Positions 45,377-53,226 of a stretch of 64,000 nucleotides of DNA are shown here, in pieces. The stretch comes from Noviherbaspirillum pedocola (lineage in GTDB: Bacteria > Pseudomonadota > Gammaproteobacteria > Burkholderiales > Burkholderiaceae_D), in the NCBI RefSeq assembly GCF_016632335.1, contig NZ_JAEPBG010000001.1:62001-126000 (forward strand), in the 5' to 3' direction. The position numbers were made by a program, and so were the translations under genes. The notes under the pieces were generated by a model, which saw only the letters and a list, made by a program, of their open reading frames with translations, did no database searches and had not been told where the DNA came from. Positions within the stretch are counted from its first letter, which is position 1, and every line of letters starts with the position of its first letter.

Positions 45377-46192
45377 GTGGCAAAAATCATCGTGGTAACG
45401 TCCGGCAAAGGCGGCGTTGGCAAGACCACCACCAGCGCCAGCTTCGCTTCCGGCCTGGCCATGCGCGGCCACAAGACCGCGGTGCTCGACTTCGACGTCG
45501 GCCTGCGCAACCTCGACCTGATCATGGGCTGCGAACGCCGCGTGGTGTATGACCTGATCAATGTGATCAACAAGGAAGCCACGCTGAACCAGGCGCTGAT
45601 CAAGGACAAGCATTGCGACAACCTGTTCGTGCTGCCTGCTTCGCAGACGCGCGACAAGGATGCGCTGACCGAAGACGGCGTGGAGCGCGTGCTCAACGAA
45701 CTGACGAAGATGGACTTCGAATACATCGTCTGCGACTCGCCTGCCGGCATCGAGCGCGGCGCGGTGCTGGCGCTGACCTTCGCCGACGAAGCCGTCATCG
45801 TCACCAATCCGGAAGTCTCCTCGGTGCGCGATTCGGACCGCATCCTCGGCATCATCCAGGCCAAGTCGCGCCGCGCGCAGAACGGCGGCGAGCCGGTCAA
45901 GGAACACCTGCTGATCACCCGCTATGTGCCCAAGCGCGTGGACGCCGGCGAGATGCTGTCCTTCGGCGACGTGCAGGAGATCCTGCGCATTCCGCTGCTG
46001 GGCATCATTCCCGAGTCCGAGTCGGTGCTGCATGCGTCGAACTCGGGTAATCCGGCGATCCACATCGAAGGCAGCGATGTGGCGCAGGCCTACAAGGACG
46101 TGGTGTCGCGCTTCCTCGGCGAAGACGTGCCGATGCGCTACACCACCTATGAGAAGCCGGGCCTGTTCCAGCGCATCTTCCGGGGCAAGTGA
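45377..46192 (+). CDS. minD: Septum-site-determining ATPase MinD
   Basis: The 271-residue ParA-type ATPase starts (GTG) VAKIIVVTSGKGGVGKTTT with the deviant Walker A. FDVGLRNLDLIMGCERRVVYD and CDSPAGIERGA follow, and the C-terminal amphipathic membrane helix is KPGLFQRIFRG. GTG 45377 has AAGGAG seven bases upstream. It binds the membrane in the ATP state and oscillates pole to pole with MinE. Confidence 0.97.
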   Translation: MAKIIVVTSGKGGVGKTTTSASFASGLAMRGHKTAVLDFDVGLRNLDLIMGCERRVVYDLINVINKEATLNQALIKDKHCDNLFVLPASQTRDKDALTEDGVERVLNELTKMDFEYIVCDSPAGIERGAVLALTFADEAVIVTNPEVSSVRDSDRILGIIQAKSRRAQNGGEPVKEHLLITRYVPKRVDAGEMLSFGDVQEILRIPLLGIIPESESVLHASNSGNPAIHIEGSDVAQAYKDVVSRFLGEDVPMRYTTYEKPGLFQRIFRGK

Positions 46193-46193
46193 C

Positions 46194-46454
46194 ATGGCAC
46201 TGCTCTCATTCCTTTTCAGCAACAAGCCGAAATCGGCATCCGCGGCCAAGGAACGGCTGCAGATCATCATTGCGCGCGAGCGCAACGGCACCGCCGGCCC
46301 GGACTTTCTGCCAGCGTTGCACAAGGAGCTGATCGACGTCATCTCCAAGTACACCAAGGTCAATGCCGACGACATCAAGATCAAGCTGGACCGCCAGGGC
46401 AACCTGGAGGTGCTGGATGTGAACGTGGTGCTGCCGGACGTGCCGGTCAAGTAA
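46194..46454 (+). CDS. minE: Cell division topological specificity factor MinE
   Basis: The 86-residue protein has the N-terminal membrane/MinD-binding segment (MALLSFLFSNKPKSASAAKE, RLQIIIARERN) and the C-terminal dimerisation domain (VNADDIKIKLDRQGNLEVLDVNV). It triggers MinD ATP hydrolysis. The start is one base after the minD stop codon. Confidence 0.96.
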   Translation: MALLSFLFSNKPKSASAAKERLQIIIARERNGTAGPDFLPALHKELIDVISKYTKVNADDIKIKLDRQGNLEVLDVNVVLPDVPVK

Positions 46455-46498
46455 GTCTTCCGCCTCGCGGCATTCCCGGCCATTCCGGCCGCGCCACC

Positions 46499-46527
46499 GC
46501 TGCGGCGGCCTTCCCGGCCGCCGCAGC
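46499..46527. terminator. GC-rich hairpin between minE and a convergent gene
   Basis: GCTGCGGCGGCC/GGCCGCCGCAGC (46499-46510 with 46516-46527) is a perfect 12-bp stem with a five-base loop. No T-run follows on either strand, but position between convergent genes suggests a transcription barrier. Confidence 0.55.
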
Positions 46528-46541
46528 GCATTGCTTCCGCC

Positions 46542-47309
46542 CTATCCCTCGCCCGTCTCCGTTTCGCTTTCCGGTGCACGCGCATCCTGCCTGCGCGGCG
46601 GCGCTTCTTCCGTGGTCGAGTCCAGCACCGTCGTGGGGATGGCGCCGCGCGAGAACATGAAGGACAAGCCTTGGGGCAATCTGGATTCGCGCCCGTCGTC
46701 GCCTTCGTCGTCCGGGTCGCGGCGCAGCTCTTCGCTCGACGGCGTTTTCTTGTCCTTCTGCAGGAAGCCGCGCAGACCGGAGCCGGTCATCGTGCGGAAT
46801 ATATTGGTTTCCTTCCGCGAGCTCTTGCCCTTCTGCGGCGTCGGTACGGGTGCCGACGCTGGCTTCGCCTCCGCATCGACCGGTTCCGGCGCGGCGGACG
46901 TGATGCGCGCCCGCTTGCGCTGACGCCCCGCGTGCGCTGCTTCACCCTCATCCACGCCTTCACCGGCGCGGCGCTTCTTCCCCCTGCGAGAGTCTTCGAC
47001 CCGAGGCGACTCTGGACGCGGCGATTCCGTACGCGGAGACAGGCGCACCGGGCTGTCGAGCGAGAGCATGCCGCTTTCGGCGGCCTGCCGGCGCAGTTGG
47101 CGCGTCGGCGTATCGGTCACTTTCTCTTTCCTCGCGTTCGGGGACGCATCGCGACGCTCTTTTTCGGCCGCGCGCACCCTTGGCCGGCCCGGCGTGGTCA
47201 CGCTGCCCTGCCGTCCTTCGCCGTTGCTGGTCTGCTTCGCCCGTGAGACATCGATGCTTGGCGTCTTACCCGCGCCGCCCGCCCTGCCACTTCCCTTTCC
47301 AACTGCCAT
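46542..47309 (-). CDS. Disordered basic protein with NLS-like clusters, unknown
   Basis: ATG 47309 has AAGGAG at ideal spacing, so this is probably a real gene. The 255-residue product is low in hydrophobic residues and predicted by eye to be disordered: Gly/Ser-rich N-terminus (MAVGKGSGRAGGAGK), a repeated SPRTESPRPESPR segment (about 92-105), and two basic clusters, RRGKKRRAG (about 108-116) and GRQRKRAR (about 128-135), spaced like a bipartite nuclear localisation signal. A possible folded segment is near 170-215. No signal peptide or membrane helix. The composition suggests either a nucleic-acid-binding protein or a secreted effector; neither is shown. Confidence 0.65.
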   Translation of the reverse strand: MAVGKGSGRAGGAGKTPSIDVSRAKQTSNGEGRQGSVTTPGRPRVRAAEKERRDASPNARKEKVTDTPTRQLRRQAAESGMLSLDSPVRLSPRTESPRPESPRVEDSRRGKKRRAGEGVDEGEAAHAGRQRKRARITSAAPEPVDAEAKPASAPVPTPQKGKSSRKETNIFRTMTGSGLRGFLQKDKKTPSSEELRRDPDDEGDDGRESRLPQGLSFMFSRGAIPTTVLDSTTEEAPPRRQDARAPESETETGEG

Positions 47310-47512
47310 GCCGTTCTCCTTTTCCAGGAATGCCGCCGCCGCCGGCGGCCGCGCGCTTGGTGGCGCTGCATGCGCCGCGGTTCAGCAATGTGGGGCAACG
47401 TACCGCGGCCGGGTTGTCAAAGGTGCATAATCCGGCGAACTCTTCAGCACGGTGCCGACATGCCCCTGCGTTCCCACCCCAGCGATCCTGCGCCGAGCGG
47501 CGCGCCAGCACG

Positions 47513-48313
47513 ATGAAGCTGCACGGCATCGACTTCACTTCCGCGCCGAGCCGTCGCAAGGGCATTACGGTTGCGACCGGCCACTTGCGTGGCGACAGCT
47601 TCCTGCTCGAATCCCTGGACACCCTGCCCGACAATGCCGCCTTCGCCGCCTGGCTGCGCCGCCCGGGCCCGTGGCTGGGCGCCTTCGATTTCCCGTTTTC
47701 GCTGCCGCGCGAACTGGTGGAAACCCTGGGCTGGCCGACCGAATGGGCGGCGCTGATGCGTCATGTCGCGGGCCTCTCCCGTGCCGAGATGCGGGAAACC
47801 TTCAAGGCTTTCTGCGACGCCCGGCCGCCGGGCAACAAGTTCGCGCACCGCGCAACCGACTATCCGGCCGGCTCCTCGCCCTCGATGAAATGGGTCAATC
47901 CGCCAGTGGCCTACATGCTGCATGCAGGTGTGCCGCAATTGCTCGATGCGGGAGTCAGCCTGTACCAGCTGCATCCCGGCGATGCGCAGCGCATCGCCTT
48001 CGAAGGCTATCCGGGCATGGTGGCGCGCGACATCACCCGCAAGTCGTACAAGAACGATCAGCGCACGCTGCAAACGCCCGAGCGGCAAGCGGTGCGCGAA
48101 ATCATTGTGGAGGCGCTCGAACGCGGCGCGCATCGCTGGGGCATACGGCTCGAGGCCGGCAGTCACCGCGATGCGCTGATCGCCGATGGCAGCGCCGATC
48201 TGCTCGACGCCACGCTGTGCGCCATCCTTGCCGCCTGGGCCTGGCAGCGGCGCGACGCCGGCTACGGCCTGCCGCCTTTCGATGCGCTCGAAGGCTGGAT
48301 CGTCGGCGCATGA
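47513..48313 (+). CDS. DUF429-like protein, function unknown
   Basis: The 266-residue protein starts MKLHGIDFTSAPSRRKGITVATG and has FDFPFSLPRELVETL, TRKSYKNDQRTLQTPERQ and a late DLLDATLCAILAAWAW with conserved Asp. The early D in GIDFTS and the late D-A-x-x-C-A segment match the RNase-H-like fold of DUF429 proteins. Function is unknown. Its stop overlaps the start of the AsmA-like gene (ATGA). Confidence 0.7.
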   Translation: MKLHGIDFTSAPSRRKGITVATGHLRGDSFLLESLDTLPDNAAFAAWLRRPGPWLGAFDFPFSLPRELVETLGWPTEWAALMRHVAGLSRAEMRETFKAFCDARPPGNKFAHRATDYPAGSSPSMKWVNPPVAYMLHAGVPQLLDAGVSLYQLHPGDAQRIAFEGYPGMVARDITRKSYKNDQRTLQTPERQAVREIIVEALERGAHRWGIRLEAGSHRDALIADGSADLLDATLCAILAAWAWQRRDAGYGLPPFDALEGWIVGA

Positions 48314-50274
48314 GTGCGCATGCCCTGCCCCGCTCCACCGCGCGCACCTGGCGCCGCAGGATCGCGATCATCGCGGCCTGCCTGGCTGTTGCAGCGCTGG
48401 CGCTGATCATCGCGGCCCATGCGCTGTTCGACGGCGAGCGCCTGATCGCGCTGGCGCGCGAACATGCGCGGCGCGAGTGGTCGCGCGATCTCGACATCAG
48501 CAAGCTGTCGCTGTCGCTGCTGCCGGCCCCAACGCTGCGCGCGCAGGGCGTGACGCTGTCCAACCCGGACTGGGCACGCCAGCCGCGCATGGCCGAGATC
48601 GACAGCCTGGATGTGCGCCTGGCGATCCTGCCGCTGCTGTCGGGCCGCGTCGCGCCGACCGCGGTGCATGTGCGCGGCCTGCGGCTGGACCTCGAGCGCG
48701 ACGCGAACGGCCGCGCGAATTGGCAGTTGGCGCCCGGCCATGGCCGCATCGATTGGCGTCACCTGAACACGCTGAGTGCGGAAGCGGCCGAACTGCGCTG
48801 GAGTAACGCGAAACTCAGCGCTGAGCACAGCGCCCTGGATCTGTCGCTGCCGCTGGCCGAACTGCGCGCCGACACCGGATGGAAAGCGCCGCACCTGACG
48901 GCGACGCTGGCCCGCCACGGCGTAGACATGCTGCTCGACGCCCGCTGCGACGATCTCTCGGCCCTGCGTGCCGCCGATGCCGCTGCCGATGCCGCCACCG
49001 ACTGCAAGCTCGCCGCCACGCTGGAAGGCGCGCGCCTGGCACTGTCCGGCAAACTGCCCTTGTCTGCCGATGGCAGCATCGACGCCGCCATCGAAGCCGA
49101 TGCGCCACATCCCGAGCAGCTCCTGGCCTTCTTCGACATGCCGCGCCACCGAACTGCCATGTCGCTGCGCGCCCGCATCCACGGGGCAGCCGCGGCATCA
49201 GGCATCCACCTGAGCGATTTGCATGCGCGCTTCGGTTCCATGGAAGCCGACGCGCGCATGACGATCCATCCGGACGCAAAGCCGCCAAGCTATGAAGCTG
49301 ACATCGCCATACCACGCCTGGATTGGGCGCAGCTGTCGCGCGAAGCCGGACGCGAACCGCCCGCGGCTGCACCCGGCACCACCTTGTTCCGGCGCGCGGC
49401 CCTGCCCTGGCAGGCGCTGTCGACGCTGGCCGACGCGGATGGCCGCATCCGGCTGCATGTTGGCGAAGCGAAGCTGCTCTCCGGCATCGCCGCGACGAAG
49501 CTCGACGCGGACATCGCACTCGGCGGCGGCGCGATCGATGTCTCCCGCTACACGATGCACCTTCTCGGCGGCTCGGCCGCAGGCGCATTGCGGCTCGATC
49601 CGACGCGGCGCCGCGCGCGGCTCGATCTCGCCGCCCGGGATGTGCTGCTCGAACGCTGGTTCAGCGAGCGCGGCCGCAAGCTGCCGCTGAGCGGCGGGCC
49701 GATGACGATCGATGCGCAGGTGACAGGCCACGGCGACAGCATGACCGCGCTGGCAGCCACGCTCGACGGCGCCATCGATGTGCGCGGCGGCCGCACCGTG
49801 ATTCGCTCCGAGCGCGCCGGCGAAGTGGAGAAACTGCTCACCGACATGCTGCCGCTGTTCTCCGAACAGGCTGCGCAGCGGATGACGCTGGAATGCTTTG
49901 CCGGCCGCCTGCGCTTTGCCAACGGTCGCGCCGCCGGCGGCGGCATTGTCGGCGCGCGCAGCGATGTCAGCCAGTTGCTGACCTCGGGAGCGGTCGACCT
50001 GCGTCAACAGGACGTCGACCTGCGCGGCCGGGTGCGCGCGCGCCACGGCGTGGCGATCGGCATCTCGGTGCTTACCAGCGACGTGCGCATCCACGGTCCA
50101 TTGAAAAAGCCGGCGATTGCGCTCGACCCGGCGGCGACGCCGGGAGCATTGGCGCGGCTGGGCGCAGCCCTGCTCACGGGCGGCCTGAGCCTGATCGCCA
50201 CGGCAGCCTGGGACGCCGCCAATCCGGCAACCGATGCCTGCGCGGCGGTGTTCAGGCCGGGGAAGGACAAGTAA
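48310..50274 (+). CDS. AsmA-family protein
   Basis: The 654-residue protein has an N-terminal signal anchor (about 17-38; RIAIIAACLAVAALALIIAAHALF) and a long periplasmic part with AsmA-typical stretches: LSLSLLPAPTLRAQGVTLSN, ATLDGAIDVRGG and the C-terminal VDLRGRVRARHGVAIGISVL. AsmA-like proteins bridge the periplasm and are linked to phospholipid transport to the outer membrane. It is translationally coupled to the DUF429-like gene. Confidence 0.88.
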   Translation: MSAHALPRSTARTWRRRIAIIAACLAVAALALIIAAHALFDGERLIALAREHARREWSRDLDISKLSLSLLPAPTLRAQGVTLSNPDWARQPRMAEIDSLDVRLAILPLLSGRVAPTAVHVRGLRLDLERDANGRANWQLAPGHGRIDWRHLNTLSAEAAELRWSNAKLSAEHSALDLSLPLAELRADTGWKAPHLTATLARHGVDMLLDARCDDLSALRAADAAADAATDCKLAATLEGARLALSGKLPLSADGSIDAAIEADAPHPEQLLAFFDMPRHRTAMSLRARIHGAAAASGIHLSDLHARFGSMEADARMTIHPDAKPPSYEADIAIPRLDWAQLSREAGREPPAAAPGTTLFRRAALPWQALSTLADADGRIRLHVGEAKLLSGIAATKLDADIALGGGAIDVSRYTMHLLGGSAAGALRLDPTRRRARLDLAARDVLLERWFSERGRKLPLSGGPMTIDAQVTGHGDSMTALAATLDGAIDVRGGRTVIRSERAGEVEKLLTDMLPLFSEQAAQRMTLECFAGRLRFANGRAAGGGIVGARSDVSQLLTSGAVDLRQQDVDLRGRVRARHGVAIGISVLTSDVRIHGPLKKPAIALDPAATPGALARLGAALLTGGLSLIATAAWDAANPATDACAAVFRPGKDK

Positions 50275-50325
50275 GTGGCGCCCGGCATCGCCGCGCGCCG
50301 GCGTATCACGCCCCGTCCATGAAGT

Positions 50326-50366
50326 CGCGCAACGACGGCCGAACCGACCGTCGCACTGCGCGGTTT
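50326..50366 (+). terminator. Hairpin after the AsmA-family gene
   Basis: Arms CGCGCA and CGACGG (50326-50338) pair with CCGTCG and TGCGCG (50348-50362) around small bulges, followed by GTTTTA. It lies between the AsmA-like gene and the convergent ComEA-like gene. Confidence 0.6.
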
Positions 50367-50833
50367 TACCTTGCCGGTGCCGGGGCTGGCGCAGCGGGCT
50401 TGCTGGCCGGGGCGCCGCCGGATGGCGTGAACGGGTTGTTGACGCCGCTGCCCTTGGTCGATGCGCCATTCCGCGCGCCTGCCTTGGTGCTTCCCGCCTC
50501 CGACATGCTGGTGGAGGACGACGGCTTGCTCGCCGCCGCGGCCGATTTTGCCGGCGCATTCGGCATGGCCTGGCCATTCACCGTAAGGCCGCCCTGCGAC
50601 AGCGATGCCGCCTTCTTGTCGCCGATGCCCTTTACACGCTGCTCGAAGTCGGCCCAGTCCTTGTAGGGGCCGTGGGCCTGGCGCTCGTCGATGATTCTCT
50701 TCGAAATCACCGGGCCGATGCCCTTGATACCGTCCAGTGCGGCCTGGTCGGCCTTGTTGACATCGGCATCCGCGAAGGCGAAGCCAGCCAGCATGAGGAA
50801 AGCCGCGATTCCCGCAATCAGTTTTTTCAGCAC
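50366..50833 (-). CDS. ComEA-like helix-hairpin-helix DNA-binding protein
   Basis: The 155-residue protein has a signal peptide (MLKKLIAGIAAFLMLAGFAFA), a helix-hairpin-helix domain (about 24-85; ADQAALDGIKGIGPVISKRII and FEQRVKGIGDKKAASL) and a low-complexity Ala/Ser/Pro tail. ComEA-like proteins bind incoming DNA in the periplasm during uptake. The start is GTG 50833 with AGGAG six bases upstream. The Ala/Pro tail is longer than usual. Confidence 0.88.
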   Translation of the reverse strand: MLKKLIAGIAAFLMLAGFAFADADVNKADQAALDGIKGIGPVISKRIIDERQAHGPYKDWADFEQRVKGIGDKKAASLSQGGLTVNGQAMPNAPAKSAAAASKPSSSTSMSEAGSTKAGARNGASTKGSGVNNPFTPSGGAPASKPAAPAPAPAR

Positions 50834-50980
50834 GATCGTCTCCTAAAATTTTTTACACGAGTAAAAAGGCACTAAGCCAGGTGAAGCGCTTGCCATCTTA
50901 ATACTGATAGCCGCAGCCGCTGTGCCGGCAGCAGTTCGAACATCCGGAGCAAGCGCCTGCAATGGCTCGCCGGACTTTCC

Positions 50981-52417
50981 CTACAGCGCCTGCAGCAGCG
51001 AGTGATACAGCAGGAACATCAGCGAGGCCGCGGGCAGGATCGATTGCATCGTCAGGCTGACCAGCGCGCATGCGCCCTCGAAGGCGGCGCGGCGCCGGCT
51101 GATCGACAGTCCGCCAGCCTCGGGCGCCGGCGCGAACAGCACACGCCATGACTCGGCCACGCTCTTCACATCCGCCAGCGGCGGCGAGGTGATGTAGTCG
51201 TGGACCACCGAGCGCCAGTTCTTGCAGGCCGGCGGCATCCTCCTGCCGGCATCGATCGTGATGAAGAACCAGACCATCAGGTAGGCAGCCAGCCGCGTAT
51301 CGTCGATCCACAGCCCGGAACGCGACTGCACCATGGCGATCACCTCGCTCAGTCCGAGAAAGGCGGCAACCACCACCGCCAGCAACAGCACCGGCTGCAC
51401 CCGTAGCGCGAAGAAGGCATGCCCGACCAGCCAGGCATGGCCTTCGCCGGTGTGCGTGGCAAGAAAGCGGGTCGCATAGATCAGCAGCGTCGAGAGTACC
51501 GAAACGAAGGTCCAGGACAGCAGCACTTCCATCCAGCGCGGCGCCAGCCGCTGGCCGGTTTCCGCGCCGGCCAGGGCCGCGGCATGCACCTGCGCGCCGA
51601 AACGATCGCCAAACGGCGAGGCAAAGATATCGGCCTGCCCCCATGCGCCGCCGAGCACGATCGAGGTCGGACGCAGCATGTCGAGCATGTCGCCGAGCGC
51701 CTCGAGGTCGCCGGAAAATGGGATGACCATGCCGCTCTTCAACGCCAGCGGCGACAGCGGCATCGCTTTCTGCGCGAAGGGCTGTTGCGGATCCACGCAG
51801 GCGCCGCGCGCAGCCGCCACGTCGGCCAGCGAGCCGGCGTACTGGTGGGTCAGCTTCGGGTAGCCGAATTCATTCGGCAGGTAAGGCAAACCGAAGTCCA
51901 CGCCGGCCGCGCACAGCGTCGCGCGCCACGCGGCGTTCTGCGCCGCGGCGTCCGGATTGGCCGAACGCACCGCCGGCAGCACCCACTTGCCCGGCGCGCC
52001 GCGCAGCAGCCGTTCGAGCTGCGCCTGCCCGCGCGCCTGGCCCGGCGCCGGCGACAGATCGATGTCGATCAGAACGCGCGCATCGGGCCGGGTGTGCGCC
52101 GCGATGGTCTGCAGCAGCGTCGTCATGCGCGCGCGGTCCACCGGGGATTTGCCATCGAAGAAGCGCTCGTAGCCGGCATCGTCGACCAGGATCACCAGCG
52201 GCAGCCGGGCACCATCGACCGAATGCGTTTCGGCGGCGCTGCGCCCGAACTCATGCGCGCGCACCGTGCTCTCGAAGTATTTCCAGGCGCCGGTCGAATT
52301 GAGGAACAGCAGCATCATCGCCACCAGCACCGAGCCGCGCAGCGCATGCGCGACGCTTTCGGAAAAGAACAGGCTGACGAGCTGGCGCAGTACGCCGCGC
52401 AGGGAATCCCGGTTCAT
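50981..52417 (-). CDS. CHASE2-domain membrane sensor protein
   Basis: The 478-residue protein has one N-terminal membrane helix (about 27-42), an extracytoplasmic CHASE2 domain (about 60-290; VILVDDAGYERFF, LIDIDLSP, PTSIVLGGAWGQADIFASPFG) and three or four C-terminal helices (about 297-320, 338-360, 385-402, 455-475). CHASE2 is an extracellular sensory domain normally fused to a kinase, cyclase or CHAT protease; here no output domain is attached. It is the last gene of the TPS-caspase operon, three bases after the gene for the secreted protein of unknown function. Confidence 0.85.
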   Translation of the reverse strand: MNRDSLRGVLRQLVSLFFSESVAHALRGSVLVAMMLLFLNSTGAWKYFESTVRAHEFGRSAAETHSVDGARLPLVILVDDAGYERFFDGKSPVDRARMTTLLQTIAAHTRPDARVLIDIDLSPAPGQARGQAQLERLLRGAPGKWVLPAVRSANPDAAAQNAAWRATLCAAGVDFGLPYLPNEFGYPKLTHQYAGSLADVAAARGACVDPQQPFAQKAMPLSPLALKSGMVIPFSGDLEALGDMLDMLRPTSIVLGGAWGQADIFASPFGDRFGAQVHAAALAGAETGQRLAPRWMEVLLSWTFVSVLSTLLIYATRFLATHTGEGHAWLVGHAFFALRVQPVLLLAVVVAAFLGLSEVIAMVQSRSGLWIDDTRLAAYLMVWFFITIDAGRRMPPACKNWRSVVHDYITSPPLADVKSVAESWRVLFAPAPEAGGLSISRRRAAFEGACALVSLTMQSILPAASLMFLLYHSLLQAL

Positions 52418-52421
52418 GGCT

Positions 52422-53168
52422 TCAGGAGCGCGCCAGCACGGAAGACATGTTCACGCGCAGGCGCAGCTGCTCGAACAGGATGTCTTTCATGATCCGGCGC
52501 TGCTGGAGGTCCTCGATGTTGGCGTCGATGCGCCGGTATTCCTCATCGATACGCGCCGTGTCTTCCGCGCCGACCGTTTGCCATTTGATCTTTTCCACGC
52601 TGTCCGGGTGATGCCATTCGATCAGATAGCTGGTTCCCGGAAGAATGCGCTCGCGGGTCAGCAGGATGGGCTTGGACTCCGCAGCCGTCTTTTCGAATAC
52701 CAGGGTCTCCGTGTCGCCCTGCAGCGCCAGGATGCGGAAGTTGGCGTCGGCCCTGGCGGCGAGCGCCAGTCCTTCGGGCGGGATATAGACCCGCGCCGGA
52801 CGACTCTCATTGAGCGCGCGCATGAACGCGGGCCGGTCCGCCTCGCGCTTGGAACTCAGCTCCGCCCAGACCACGTTCGACGCCCGCTCTTCCGCACCGG
52901 CCGTCGGCAGGGTTGCCGCGCCATCCTTGCCGATGGCGGCGAAATGCGGCTTGCCATCGCGGCTGACCCAGCTGACCATGGCCTTGCCGGAAATCAGGCG
53001 CAGGCTTTCGCAGGATGCGGTCAGAAACACCGGCGACTTTTCGCCTTCAAGCGCCTGCACCCGGGCCTGACTCTCGCCAAGCACCATGCAGGACACGGCC
53101 TGCGCAGAAAAGCTGGCACAGGCCAGAAAGCCGTACAGCGCGCATGCCAGCGTGGAGGAAATCCGCAT
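52422..53168 (-). CDS. Secreted protein of unknown function in the TPS-caspase operon
   Basis: The 248-residue protein has a signal peptide (MRISSTLACALYGFLACASFSAQA), a beta-rich middle (VFLTASCESLRLISGKAMVSWV; ILPGTSYLIEWHHPDS) and a C-terminal charged helix (about 205-235). Two Cys in the mature part (SCMVLG, TASCESL) could form a disulfide. I do not recognise a family. The gene lies 58 nt after the TpsA-caspase gene and three bases before the CHASE2 gene, so it probably works with both in the periplasm or at the surface. Confidence 0.75.
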   Translation of the reverse strand: MRISSTLACALYGFLACASFSAQAVSCMVLGESQARVQALEGEKSPVFLTASCESLRLISGKAMVSWVSRDGKPHFAAIGKDGAATLPTAGAEERASNVVWAELSSKREADRPAFMRALNESRPARVYIPPEGLALAARADANFRILALQGDTETLVFEKTAAESKPILLTRERILPGTSYLIEWHHPDSVEKIKWQTVGAEDTARIDEEYRRIDANIEDLQQRRIMKDILFEQLRLRVNMSSVLARS

Positions 53169-53226
53169 GTCGTCTTCTCCTGATCATTGAATGAATACGG
53201 CGCGTCGCCGCGCCCGGCTCTTTCCC

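Noticed and set aside
47452-48309. N-terminal extension of the AsmA-family gene
   Set aside because: The extra 286 codons overlap the DUF429-like gene in another frame and are Arg/Pro-rich; the signal anchor begins at ATG 48310.
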